From the NCBI RefSeq assembly GCF_029601685.1, contig NZ_JARRIR010000002.1, positions 558,001 to 622,000 of the forward strand: a stretch of 64,000 bases of DNA, in the 5' to 3' direction. Under the pieces are notes generated by a model, which saw only the letters and a list, made by a program, of their open reading frames with translations, ran no database searches and was not told the DNA's origin. Shown here piece by piece: positions 39,480 to 46,354 of the stretch. How positions within the stretch are numbered: position 1 is the first letter of the stretch; each line of letters starts with the position of its first letter. Both the position numbers and the translations under genes were made by a program. This DNA is from Metarhizobium sp017305935 (GTDB taxonomy: Bacteria; Pseudomonadota; Alphaproteobacteria; Rhizobiales; Rhizobiaceae).

Positions 39480-40268
39480 ATGATCGACGTTTCAGACCTG
39501 ACCGTCACGCTTGGCGGGCGGCGCACCCTGCATGGTCTGTCCCTGCAGGCCCGCCCCGGCGAACTGACCGCCATCGCCGGCCCCAACGGTTCCGGCAAGA
39601 GCACGACGCTGAAGGCGATCACCGGCGAAATAGCCTATGGCGGCACGGTGCGCATCAACGGCGCCGACATCCGCAACCTGCCCGGCTGGAAGCTGGCGGG
39701 CTTGCGCGGCGTTCTGCCGCAGGCGAGCACCATCTCCTTTCCCTTCACCACCCGCGAGGTCGTCGGCCTCGGCCTGACCGCCGGCGGCGCCCGGCCGAAT
39801 GCCGAGGCGGCGCGGCAAATCGCCCAGGCGCTGGCCGCGGTCGATCTCGCCGGCTTCGAGGGCCGCTACTACCAGGAACTGTCCGGCGGCGAGCAGCAGC
39901 GGGTGCAGCTTGCCCGCGTGCTCTGTCAGATCCCGCAGGCCGTGCGCGACGGCGAGCCCTGCTGGCTGCTGCTCGACGAGCCGGTCTCCAGCCTCGACAT
40001 CAGCCACCAGTTGACGATCATGGCGCTGGCAAAAACCTTCTGCCGGCAGGGCGGCGGTGTCATCGCCGTCATGCACGACCTCAACCTGACCGCGCATTTT
40101 GCCGATCGCCTGATCCTTTTGAAGAAGGGCGAGATCGCCGCCGCCGGGACGCCGGCCGAAGTTATCGACACCGATATCCTCCAGCATGTCTTCGGTTGCG
40201 CGCTGAAGGTGAACCAGACACCGGCGGATCGCTCGCCCTTCGTCCTGCCGCAAAGCGCCATCGCCTGA
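39480..40268 (+). CDS. hmuV: haem ABC transporter ATP-binding protein HmuV
   Basis: A 262-residue ATPase from the ATG at 39480, five bases after the hmuU stop. It has Walker A GPNGSGKST, signature LSGGEQQRVQLARVL, Walker B WLLLDEPVSSLD and switch His in VMHDLNLT. This is the FepC/BtuD subclass. The frame upstream to 39435 overlaps hmuU and is not used. It is the last gene of hmuPSTUV. Confidence 0.95.
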   Translation: MIDVSDLTVTLGGRRTLHGLSLQARPGELTAIAGPNGSGKSTTLKAITGEIAYGGTVRINGADIRNLPGWKLAGLRGVLPQASTISFPFTTREVVGLGLTAGGARPNAEAARQIAQALAAVDLAGFEGRYYQELSGGEQQRVQLARVLCQIPQAVRDGEPCWLLLDEPVSSLDISHQLTIMALAKTFCRQGGGVIAVMHDLNLTAHFADRLILLKKGEIAAAGTPAEVIDTDILQHVFGCALKVNQTPADRSPFVLPQSAIA

Positions 40269-40285
40269 GAAAGCGGCGGCTGGCC

Positions 40286-40310
40286 GGAACTTTTGCGGGA
40301 TCTGTGCGTT
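40286..40310 (+). promoter_or_regulatory. EcfG-type stress promoter ahead of the ElaB/YqjE-like pair
   Basis: GGAAC at 40286-40290, exactly 16 bases, then CGTT at 40307-40310. This is an exact match to the alphaproteobacterial EcfG consensus and lies 94 bases before the ATG at 40404. The ecfG gene is 1.2 kb away. Confidence 0.7.
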
Positions 40311-40403
40311 TGTCTCGCGCATCCGTCAGTGCCGGCCTGCCGAGGTCGCGCCGGATGTCGAGTTTCACGCCCCTTCGTGGCCCCAAGTTCAGGAGCGCTC
40401 CCC

Positions 40404-40751
40404 ATGGCACCGTCCATCCTTCAATCCGTTCGCGGCAGCAAGAAATCCGGCACGCTGGATTCGATCGAGGAAACGCTTGAGGATCAGGTTGAGGCACTGA
40501 AGGCCGAACTGGCCTCGCTGAGTAAGAATCTGCGCGAGCGCGGCCGCGACCAGGGCCGGCGCACCCGCCGCAAGGCGGAAGCCGGCGTCGACGACCTCAT
40601 CCAGTCCGGCGAGGAAATTCTTGGCGAATTGCGCGACCTCTACGGCCGCAGCGAGGCACAGGTGCGCAGCACCGTGCACCGGCATCCGCTGGCGACGATC
40701 GGCGCCGCCGCGGCGTTCGGCCTGGTCGTCGCCCTGCTCGCACGGCGCTGA
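40404..40751 (+). CDS. ElaB/YqjD-like (DUF883-type) membrane-anchored protein
   Basis: A 115-residue protein from the ATG at 40404 (AGGAG eight bases upstream). A long charged helix (LEDQVEALKAELASLSKNLR) is followed by a C-terminal anchor (HPLATIGAAAAFGLVVALLA). This layout is that of ribosome-associating inner-membrane proteins such as ElaB and YqjD, which are stress or stationary-phase induced in enterics. The EcfG-type promoter upstream agrees. The holin-like gene follows after five bases. Confidence 0.8.
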   Translation: MAPSILQSVRGSKKSGTLDSIEETLEDQVEALKAELASLSKNLRERGRDQGRRTRRKAEAGVDDLIQSGEEILGELRDLYGRSEAQVRSTVHRHPLATIGAAAAFGLVVALLARR

Positions 40752-40756
40752 TCCCC

Positions 40757-41167
40757 ATGAAGGGTTTGCTCGGCCTGATCGGCCAGATCGCCGCCTTGAA
40801 CGTCACGAGAACCGTTGCGCGCGCCAAGCGCAGCGGCATCATGATCGGGATTTCCGTCCTCCTCTTCCTCACCGCCTATATGTTCGGTCTGATCGCGCTG
40901 GCGTTGCGGCTGGCGCGGCATCATCCGCCTGAAGTCGCCACCCTGTTCGTCGCCGGCGGCGCACTGCTGCTCGGGCTGATCGTGCTGGTGGCGCTGATGA
41001 TCTGGAACCGCATCGAGGATCGCCGCGCCCGTCGCCGGCGCCTCGACATGCAGGCCAATATCGCCTTCGGCCTCAGTCTGCTGCAATCCCAGCCCATGCT
41101 GATGGCAGCGCTTGCCGCCGGCTTTGCCGCATCCCTTTTCGGGGGCAGGAAGGACGACGACGCGTAG
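40757..41167 (+). CDS. YqjE/holin-X-like membrane protein
   Basis: A 136-residue protein with two strong membrane helices (IMIGISVLLFLTAYMFGLIA and ATLFVAGGALLLGLIVLVAL) and an amphipathic C-terminal segment. In enterics yqjD-yqjE form the same pair, so this one probably shares the stress role of the gene before it. The database label phage holin family is often used but no phage genes are near. A strong terminator follows. Confidence 0.8.
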   Translation: MKGLLGLIGQIAALNVTRTVARAKRSGIMIGISVLLFLTAYMFGLIALALRLARHHPPEVATLFVAGGALLLGLIVLVALMIWNRIEDRRARRRRLDMQANIAFGLSLLQSQPMLMAALAAGFAASLFGGRKDDDA

Positions 41168-41190
41168 CGCGTCATTAAGACGATACGGAG

Positions 41191-41230
41191 AATAAGGCCG
41201 TTCCGGAAACCGGAGCGGCCTTATTTTTTG
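41191..41230 (+). terminator. strong intrinsic terminator
   Basis: A 16-bp stem with one T-G wobble: AATAAGGCCGTTCCGG paired with CCGGAGCGGCCTTATT around loop AAA, then TTTT. It is 24 bases after the YqjE-like stop. Confidence 0.88.
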
Positions 41231-41235
41231 GCACC

Positions 41236-41368
41236 CCGCCGCCACATTCGTCATCCTCGGGCTCGTCCCGAGGATCTGAACACGCACGCTAAGCAATTGA
41301 CATTAATGGGATATTTTGCCGTTGGTAGATGCTCGGGACAGGCCCGAGCATGACGGCGGCGGGTGGGG
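41236..41368. repeat. palindromic intergenic repeat with ~40-bp inverted ends
   Basis: The left end (41236-41277) contains CCGCCGCC, GTCATCCTCGGGCTCG and TCCCGAGGATCT. The right end (41328-41368) is its near-exact inverse with AGATGCTCGGGACAGG and CCCGAGCATGACGGCGGCGG. Each end also folds on itself (CTCGGG/CCCGAG). It has no coding capacity and looks like a MITE-like element of the kind common in rhizobia. Confidence 0.65.
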
Positions 41369-41406
41369 TGAGGGCCTGCCCATTGACAACGCGCAAACGC
41401 AGACAT

Positions 41407-41433
41407 CGGCCGCCCACAGTCAGCAGGCGGCCG
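41407..41433 (-). terminator. hairpin downstream of ecfG
   Basis: An 8-bp stem CGGCCGCC/GGCGGCCG with an 11-base loop, 39 bases after the ecfG stop. No clear U-tract, so a weak or factor-assisted terminator at best. Confidence 0.35.
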
Positions 41434-41471
41434 TCAAAATATCGGCTTGCGTGTGGGAGATTGCCGTCGCG

Positions 41472-42029
41472 TTAGAAGGCGAAGGCCTTGGAGGTCAGGG
41501 GGGCGGAGGTCGCATCGGGGCCATAGTCGCCCTCGCCGCTCACCTGGAGCATTTCCTGCAGGCGCAGGCGCGCGCGGTTGACGCGGCTCTTGATCGTGCC
41601 GACGGCACAACCGCAGATTTCAGCCGCCTCTTCATAGGAGAAGCCGGAAGCGCCGACGAGGATGATGGCTTCACGCTGGTCCGGAGGAAGCTTTTCCAGC
41701 GCGCGGCGAAAATCCTGCAGATCCATCGAACCGTATTGGGAGGGATGGGTCGCCATGGATTCGGTGAAGACGCCGTCGCTGTCCTGCACCTCGCGGCCAT
41801 GCTTGCGCATCTGGCTGAACAGCTCGTTGCGCAGGATCGTGAACAGCCAGGCCTTCATGTTGGTGCCCATCTGATAATGATCCTGCTTCGCCCAGGCCTT
41901 CATGATCGTGTCCTGGACGAGATCGTCGGCGCGGTCGTGCCGGCCAATGAGCGAGATGGCGAAGGCACGCAGGCTTGGAAGAGCGGCCAGCATCTCGCGC
42001 TTGAAGCTCGGTTGCGAATTGTCGTCCAT
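41472..42029 (-). CDS. ecfG: general stress response ECF sigma factor (EcfG/RpoE2)
   Basis: A 185-residue ECF15-type sigma factor from the ATG at 42029. Region 2 contains RADDLVQDTIMKAWAKQDHY and TNMKAWLFTILRNELFSQMR. Region 4 contains LPPDQREAIILVGASGFSYE and CAVGTIKSRVNRARLRL. It directs RNA polymerase to GGAAC-N16-CGTT promoters, several of which are visible nearby. It lies seven bases after nepR, its anti-sigma factor. In Sinorhizobium the gene is called rpoE2. Confidence 0.94.
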   Translation of the reverse strand: MDDNSQPSFKREMLAALPSLRAFAISLIGRHDRADDLVQDTIMKAWAKQDHYQMGTNMKAWLFTILRNELFSQMRKHGREVQDSDGVFTESMATHPSQYGSMDLQDFRRALEKLPPDQREAIILVGASGFSYEEAAEICGCAVGTIKSRVNRARLRLQEMLQVSGEGDYGPDATSAPLTSKAFAF

Positions 42030-42036
42030 GGGCGCC

Positions 42037-42246
42037 TCACTCCTTGCCCGTCTGGACGGTTGCCAGGCGCTCGACATGGTCGAGCTTTTCAAGCAGGTCG
42101 AGGAAGCGATCGGGAATGACCTCTTCCTGCACCGCAGCATACAGGGACCGAAGGCGAATGCCGATCTGGTTGTTCGGATCCAGGATGTCCGCGACGCGCC
42201 CGCTTTGCGCGGGCAGCTCCCGATCCTCTTTCTTGCTGTTCATCAT
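42037..42246 (-). CDS. nepR: anti-sigma factor NepR
   Basis: About 69 residues from the ATG at 42246. The NepR core is visible in NNQIGIRLRSLYAAVQEEVI followed by PDRFLDLLEKL, two helices that clamp sigma EcfG. Under stress, phosphorylated PhyR binds NepR and frees the sigma factor. It is upstream of ecfG in the same transcript and divergent from phyR. The ATG at 42243 and TTG at 42249 are alternative starts. Confidence 0.93.
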   Translation of the reverse strand: MMNSKKEDRELPAQSGRVADILDPNNQIGIRLRSLYAAVQEEVIPDRFLDLLEKLDHVERLATVQTGKE

Positions 42247-42403
42247 CAAGGTTTCGCTCTTGTCCGTTGCGTCATGAATGTTACCCGTTACAGTTCCACG
42301 CCGAAGATGCGGTCATGGACACATCATCCACCGTCCGCGCCGAGCGCCGCCCCAAAATCCGTCAGAGGATCGATGTCATCTGCGCACGATCATGAACTGC
42401 AAG

Positions 42404-42423
42404 TAACGGGGATAATCCCGTTA
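42404..42423. promoter_or_regulatory. inverted repeat beside the nepR/phyR promoters
   Basis: TAACGGG-GATAAT-CCCGTTA, a perfect 7-bp repeat. It occupies the -10 region expected for a minus-strand promoter whose GGAAC is at 42438-42434. Another GTAACGGG occurs on the minus strand near 42291-42284. It may be a regulator site. Confidence 0.4.
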
Positions 42424-42472
42424 TGGCAAAAAAGTTCCAGCCTTTGCGGAACTTTTTTGCCAAGCTTGCGTT
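42424..42472. promoter_or_regulatory. 15-bp palindrome carrying outward-facing EcfG -35 elements (phyR promoter and possible nepR promoter)
   Basis: TGGCAAAAAAGTTCC (42424-42438) and its exact inverse (42448-42462) are separated by nine bases. On the plus strand GGAAC (42448-42452), 16 bases, CGTT (42469-42472) is a perfect EcfG promoter for phyR. On the minus strand GGAAC (42438-42434) has TT after 18 bases, which fits the looser Sinorhizobium RpoE2 pattern only. Confidence 0.7.
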
Positions 42473-42521
42473 TCTGGCTCATCAGTACCCGCGTACGGGG
42501 TATATTTACGGGAGCATATCA

Positions 42522-43316
42522 ATGACTTTGTCTACACGAATCGCGCCGCACATTCCCTATCTGCGGCGCTATTCTAGAGCGCTGACCGGCAGCCAGACCT
42601 CCGGCGATGCCTATGTCGCCGCCGTCCTCGAGGCGATCATCGCCGATATCAGCATCTTCCCGAGCAGCTCCGACGATCGTGTCGCCCTGTACAAACTCTA
42701 CACAGACCTCTTTGGTTCCGCCGTCATCTCCATCCCCGAACCGGTATCGCCCTATGCCTGGGAGCAGCGCGCCTCGCTCAACCTCGCAAAAGTGTCGCCG
42801 CTCGCCCGTCAGACCTTCCTGCTCGCCTCGGTGGAAAATTTCCGCATCGACGAGATCGCCGAGATCCTCGGCCAGTCCGAGAAGGAGGTTTTCGGCCTGC
42901 TCGACGAGGCCTCGCAGGAGATCTCCCGTCAGGTGGCAACCGACATCATGATCATCGAGGACGAGCCGCTGATCGCCATGGATATCGAGCAGATGGTGGA
43001 AAGCCTCGGCCATCGCGTCACCGGCATCGCCCGCACCCATGCCGAAGCCGTCAAGCTCTACAACAGCACCCAGCCGCGCATGGTGCTGGCCGACATCCAG
43101 CTCGCCGACGGCAGTTCCGGTATCGATGCGGTCAACGACATCCTCAAGAACAGCTCCATCCCGGTGATCTTTATCACCGCCTTCCCCGAGCGCCTGCTGA
43201 CCGGCGAACGTCCCGAACCGACCTTCCTCGTCACGAAGCCGTTCAATCCGGACATGGTCAAGGCCTTGATCAGCCAGGCCCTGTTCTTTAACGAAAGCAC
43301 AAAGGCAGCGGCGTAA
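42522..43316 (+). CDS. phyR: anti-anti-sigma response regulator PhyR
   Basis: A 264-residue protein. The N-terminal sigma-like domain spans residues 1-135, with LSPLARQTFLL-type region 4 (VSPLARQTFLLASVENFRID). The receiver domain spans 140-264 with acidic E146/D147, phospho-acceptor D191 (VLADIQLADG) and K in FLVTKPFNP. Phosphorylation exposes the sigma-like domain to NepR. The ATG at 42522 has GGGAG seven bases upstream. It is divergent from nepR-ecfG and upstream of the HWE kinase. Confidence 0.95.
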   Translation: MTLSTRIAPHIPYLRRYSRALTGSQTSGDAYVAAVLEAIIADISIFPSSSDDRVALYKLYTDLFGSAVISIPEPVSPYAWEQRASLNLAKVSPLARQTFLLASVENFRIDEIAEILGQSEKEVFGLLDEASQEISRQVATDIMIIEDEPLIAMDIEQMVESLGHRVTGIARTHAEAVKLYNSTQPRMVLADIQLADGSSGIDAVNDILKNSSIPVIFITAFPERLLTGERPEPTFLVTKPFNPDMVKALISQALFFNESTKAAA

Positions 43317-43335
43317 TATCTTTTTCGCCGAACCG

Positions 43336-43360
43336 GGAACCGGCAGCGCCAACCGCCGTT
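43336..43360 (+). promoter_or_regulatory. EcfG-type promoter of the HWE kinase gene
   Basis: GGAAC (43336-43340), exactly 16 bases, CGTT (43357-43360), 115 bases before the GTG at 43475. This gives the kinase its own stress promoter. Confidence 0.65.
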
Positions 43361-43376
43361 CTAAGGCGGTAGGCGT

Positions 43377-43397
43377 CGACCCCGAGTTTCGGGGTCG
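43377..43397 (+). terminator. strong hairpin between phyR and the HWE kinase gene
   Basis: A perfect 9-bp stem CGACCCCGA/TCGGGGTCG with a 3-base loop and no U-tract. It would form about ten bases into a transcript from the promoter at 43336-43360, or mark the phyR 3' end. Confidence 0.5.
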
Positions 43398-43474
43398 GCT
43401 CGTGTCTCCGCCGCAGGGTATGTTTGACACCCGCCCATGGTGCGGCACGGGCGGGGTCAAGGAAAGGCTGTTAT

Positions 43475-44491
43475 GTGAGTAGTCATTCAATTTCGGGGCC
43501 GGAATTCAGCACCGCATCGAAAACGCTCATCCTGGAAAAAGCTCTTTCCGGTGCCGGAATCGGCGTCATCCAGCAGGATGATACGCTCGGCATCCGTTAC
43601 GTCGAAAATCTGCCGGCGCATTTCGCCGCCTCCTCCGCGACGCTGGGGCGCGACGACGCAGCCCTGTTCGGCGAGGTCGACGGCGTCCGTCTCGGCGCCA
43701 TCAAGCAACAGGTTCTGCGCAACGGCGAACCGGCGGTGACCGAAGTCGAAAGCACGACGTCGGAGGGCGTTCGCATCTACGAACTGAAGATCGAACGCAT
43801 CCTGGAGGACGGCCGCTTCGGCTTGCTCTCCGTCGTTTCCGACGTTACCGATACCCGCCACCGCGAGCGCGTGCTGAAATCGCTGCTGCGCGAATTGTCG
43901 CACCGCTCGAAGAACCTGCTGGCCATCATCCAGGGGATCGCCATGCAGACGGCGCGCAACACCATCTCGCTGGATTTCTTCCTCAAGAAATTTCGCGGCC
44001 GGCTGCAGTCTCTGTCGCATTCGCAGGATCTGATCACCGATTCGAGCTGGCGTGGCGCCTATCTCTTCGAACTAGCCGAAAAGCAGTTCGCGCCCTATTG
44101 GCCGGATCGCGCCTCGCCGCTGCGCGTCCAGGGCGTCAATGCGCATCTGAGCCCGAATGCCGCCGTGCATATCGGCCTTGCCCTGCATGAACTGATCGTC
44201 AATTCCGCCGCCCATGGCGCCATCGCCTCGGGAGCGTCGAGCATTTCGCTGGAATGCCGCGAGATCGAAACCGAAGGCCGCGTGGCCATCCAGATCGTCT
44301 GGAGCGAATTGCTCGGCCTCAGCCGCAGCGGTAGCGAATTCGAGGAAAAGAGTTTCGGCCGCACCGTGCTCGAACGCGTCGTGCCGACCTCGGTCGCCGG
44401 CTCTGCCAGCTTCCAGATGACGCCGCACAGCATCGAATACAGCCTGACCGTGCCCGAAGCCGAATTCGAGATCCTGACGCGTTCAGCCTGA
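43475..44491 (+). CDS. HWE-family sensor histidine kinase of the general stress locus
   Basis: A 338-residue protein from GTG (GGAAAGG seven bases ahead). A PAS-like sensor region covers residues 20-130. The dimerisation helix has phospho-His143 in RELSHRSKNLLAIIQG, then the HWE ATPase with LALHELIVNSAAHGA and IQIVWSELLG. It is cytosolic with no membrane helix. HWE or HisKA2 kinases next to phyR phosphorylate or dephosphorylate PhyR. The upstream frame to 43424 is not used. Confidence 0.9.
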   Translation: MSSHSISGPEFSTASKTLILEKALSGAGIGVIQQDDTLGIRYVENLPAHFAASSATLGRDDAALFGEVDGVRLGAIKQQVLRNGEPAVTEVESTTSEGVRIYELKIERILEDGRFGLLSVVSDVTDTRHRERVLKSLLRELSHRSKNLLAIIQGIAMQTARNTISLDFFLKKFRGRLQSLSHSQDLITDSSWRGAYLFELAEKQFAPYWPDRASPLRVQGVNAHLSPNAAVHIGLALHELIVNSAAHGAIASGASSISLECREIETEGRVAIQIVWSELLGLSRSGSEFEEKSFGRTVLERVVPTSVAGSASFQMTPHSIEYSLTVPEAEFEILTRSA

Positions 44492-44979
44492 AACGGCCGG
44501 CATCGCATTGGGCAGAGCCCGTGCGCTGTCCCTCGAAACAGTAAAGGCAGCCAGCGATTGGGGTGCGCTGGCTGCCTTGACACTCACCGGGAGGGGAACC
44601 GTGAGTGAAGATCCGAGGGCCCTTGGGGCGCGCATTGGGGTCGATGCGATAAGCCGTCGGATACGAATAAAACGGCGTCTCACCGGAAAGGTTCCGACCC
44701 TCGGCCAACTTTTTGAATTTTTTGCGCCGCCGCACTCCTGTTTTCAAAATATGAGTTTTAAAGTATAATTTTAAAACAACGCGATCCCGGTGCTTCCGGT
44801 TTGGGCGCTCTCTTGGTCGCTGAAGGCTTGACCTTGAAAAATGCGAGACTTTTCATTCGCATAGATGGGCAGGACGGCCCATCAAAGCTCGCTTCGGTTT
44901 AAAATTTTACCGTTTGATAAATAAATTTTCCTGAGTTACGCTCCATATCACTGGCCGTTTACTAAAAGAGGGAACTTCA
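44492..44979. other. 488-base intergenic region between the HWE kinase and preT
   Basis: The first 120 bases hold two hairpins (44544-44578 and 44581-44607), described as a possible minus-strand small RNA. The rest (44700-44960) is AT-rich and must contain the preT promoter. A weak palindrome TTTACCGTTTGATAAA near 44910-44925 resembles a poor RutR site. No coding sequence is supported. Confidence 0.5.
44540..44700 (-). ncRNA. candidate small RNA with C-rich (anti-Shine-Dalgarno-like) loop
   Basis: Read on the minus strand, stem CACTCAC/GTGAGTG (44607-44581) displays loop GGTTCCCCTCCCG. It is followed after two bases by a 13-bp perfect hairpin AAGGCAGCCAGCG/CGCTGGCTGCCTT (44578-44544, loop CACCCCAAT) and TTTACTGTTT, a terminator-like end. 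The layout resembles rhizobial anti-SD small RNAs. The 5' end is unknown and no promoter is proven; a plus-strand origin is also possible. Confidence 0.35.
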
Positions 44980-46341
44980 ATGGGACGTCTGGACACTGGG
45001 ATAAAGGCGAGCCGGCTGTCGCCGGCCGAATACGCCGCCAATTTTTCCGACCTTCACCCGCGCCTCGAGAACCACGAGGCGCTGGTCGCTTCCGATCGCT
45101 GCTATTTCTGCTACGACGCGCCGTGCATGACGGCCTGTCCGACCTCGATCGACATTCCGCTGTTCATCCGCCAGATCTCGACCGGCAATCCGATCGGCGC
45201 GGCCAACACCATCTTCGACCAGAACATCCTCGGCGGCATGTGCGCCCGCGTCTGTCCCACTGAAACCCTGTGCGAGCAGGCCTGCGTGCGCAACACCGCC
45301 GAGCATCGCCCCGTGGAGATCGGTCGGCTGCAGCGTTACGCCACCGACATCGCCATGGAGCAGGGCAAGCAGTTCTATGCCCGGGCGGCCTCGAGCGGCA
45401 AACGCATCGCCGTGATCGGCGCCGGCCCCGCCGGCCTCGCCGCCGCCCATCGCCTCGCAGTCAACGGCCACTCGGTCGTCATCTTCGATGCCCGCGAAAA
45501 GGCCGGCGGCCTCAACGAATACGGCATCGCCACCTATAAATCGACCGACGACTTCGCCCAGCGCGAGGTGGATTACGTGCTTTCGATCGGCGGCATCGAG
45601 GTTAAGCACGGCCAGAAGCTCGGCCGCGACTTCAACCTTGCCGATCTCACCGGCGAATTCGACGCCGTCTTCCTCGGCATCGGTCTTGCCGGCGTCAATG
45701 CGCTGCGCACCGAGGGCGAGGAACTGGAAGGCGTGGTCGACGCGGTCGACTTCATTGCGGCGCTGCGCCAGGCGGGAGACAAGGGATCGGTCGAGATCGG
45801 CCGCCGCGTCGTCGTCATCGGCGGCGGCATGACGGCGGTCGATGCCGCCGTTCAGGCCAAGCTGCTCGGCGCGGAGGAAGTCACCATCTGCTACCGCCGT
45901 GGCAAGGAGCACATGAACGCTTCCGAATTCGAGCAGGATCTCGCCGCATCCAAGGGCGTCATCCTGCGCCACTGGCTGGCGCCGAAGAAGATCATCGCCC
46001 GCGACGGCCGCGTCGCCGGCATCGAAGTGGAATATACCGAACTGTCCGAAGGACGTCTTGTTGGCACCGGCGAGACCGGCGTGATCGCGACCGATCAGGT
46101 GTTCAAGGCCATCGGCCAGACCTTCGAGGCCTCGGGCCTTGGCCACCTTGCCATGGAAGGCGGCCGCATCGTCGTCGATTCGGACGGCCGCACCTCGATG
46201 CCCGGCGTCTGGGCCGGCGGCGACTGCGTCGTCGGTGGCGAGGACCTGACGGTCGCCGCCGTCGCCAATGGCCGCGATGCCGCCGAGTCGATCCACCGCG
46301 CGCTGCTGGCCGGTGCGCAGCCAACCGCTGCCGTCGCCTGA
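44980..46341 (+). CDS. preT: NAD-dependent dihydropyrimidine dehydrogenase, small (PreT) subunit
   Basis: A 453-residue protein. The N-terminal GltD-like Fe-S region has CYFCYDAPCMTACPTSIDIP and CARVCPTETLCEQAC. FAD/NAD(P)-binding motifs follow: IGAGPAGLAAAHRL, VVVIGGGMTAVDAA and GVWAGGDCVVGGEDLTV. With PreA it reduces uracil and thymine using NADH. AGAGGGAAC lies just before the ATG. preA follows after 13 bases. It is a cytosolic heterodimer partner. Confidence 0.95.
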   Translation: MGRLDTGIKASRLSPAEYAANFSDLHPRLENHEALVASDRCYFCYDAPCMTACPTSIDIPLFIRQISTGNPIGAANTIFDQNILGGMCARVCPTETLCEQACVRNTAEHRPVEIGRLQRYATDIAMEQGKQFYARAASSGKRIAVIGAGPAGLAAAHRLAVNGHSVVIFDAREKAGGLNEYGIATYKSTDDFAQREVDYVLSIGGIEVKHGQKLGRDFNLADLTGEFDAVFLGIGLAGVNALRTEGEELEGVVDAVDFIAALRQAGDKGSVEIGRRVVVIGGGMTAVDAAVQAKLLGAEEVTICYRRGKEHMNASEFEQDLAASKGVILRHWLAPKKIIARDGRVAGIEVEYTELSEGRLVGTGETGVIATDQVFKAIGQTFEASGLGHLAMEGGRIVVDSDGRTSMPGVWAGGDCVVGGEDLTVAAVANGRDAAESIHRALLAGAQPTAAVA

Positions 46342-46354
46342 AGGGAACACGACC

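Noticed and set aside
40757..41167. Phage holin and therefore a prophage remnant
   Set aside because: No other phage gene is near. The pairing with an ElaB/YqjD-like gene fits the chromosomal yqjD-yqjE type instead.
42272..42297. Second EcfG promoter for nepR at the minus-strand GGAAC 42297-42293
   Set aside because: No CGTT or TT occurs at the required spacing (16 bases later reads CATG).
44508..44768. 86-codon open frame in the spacer after the HWE kinase
   Set aside because: It has no ribosome-binding site, runs through two perfect hairpins and shows no family resemblance.
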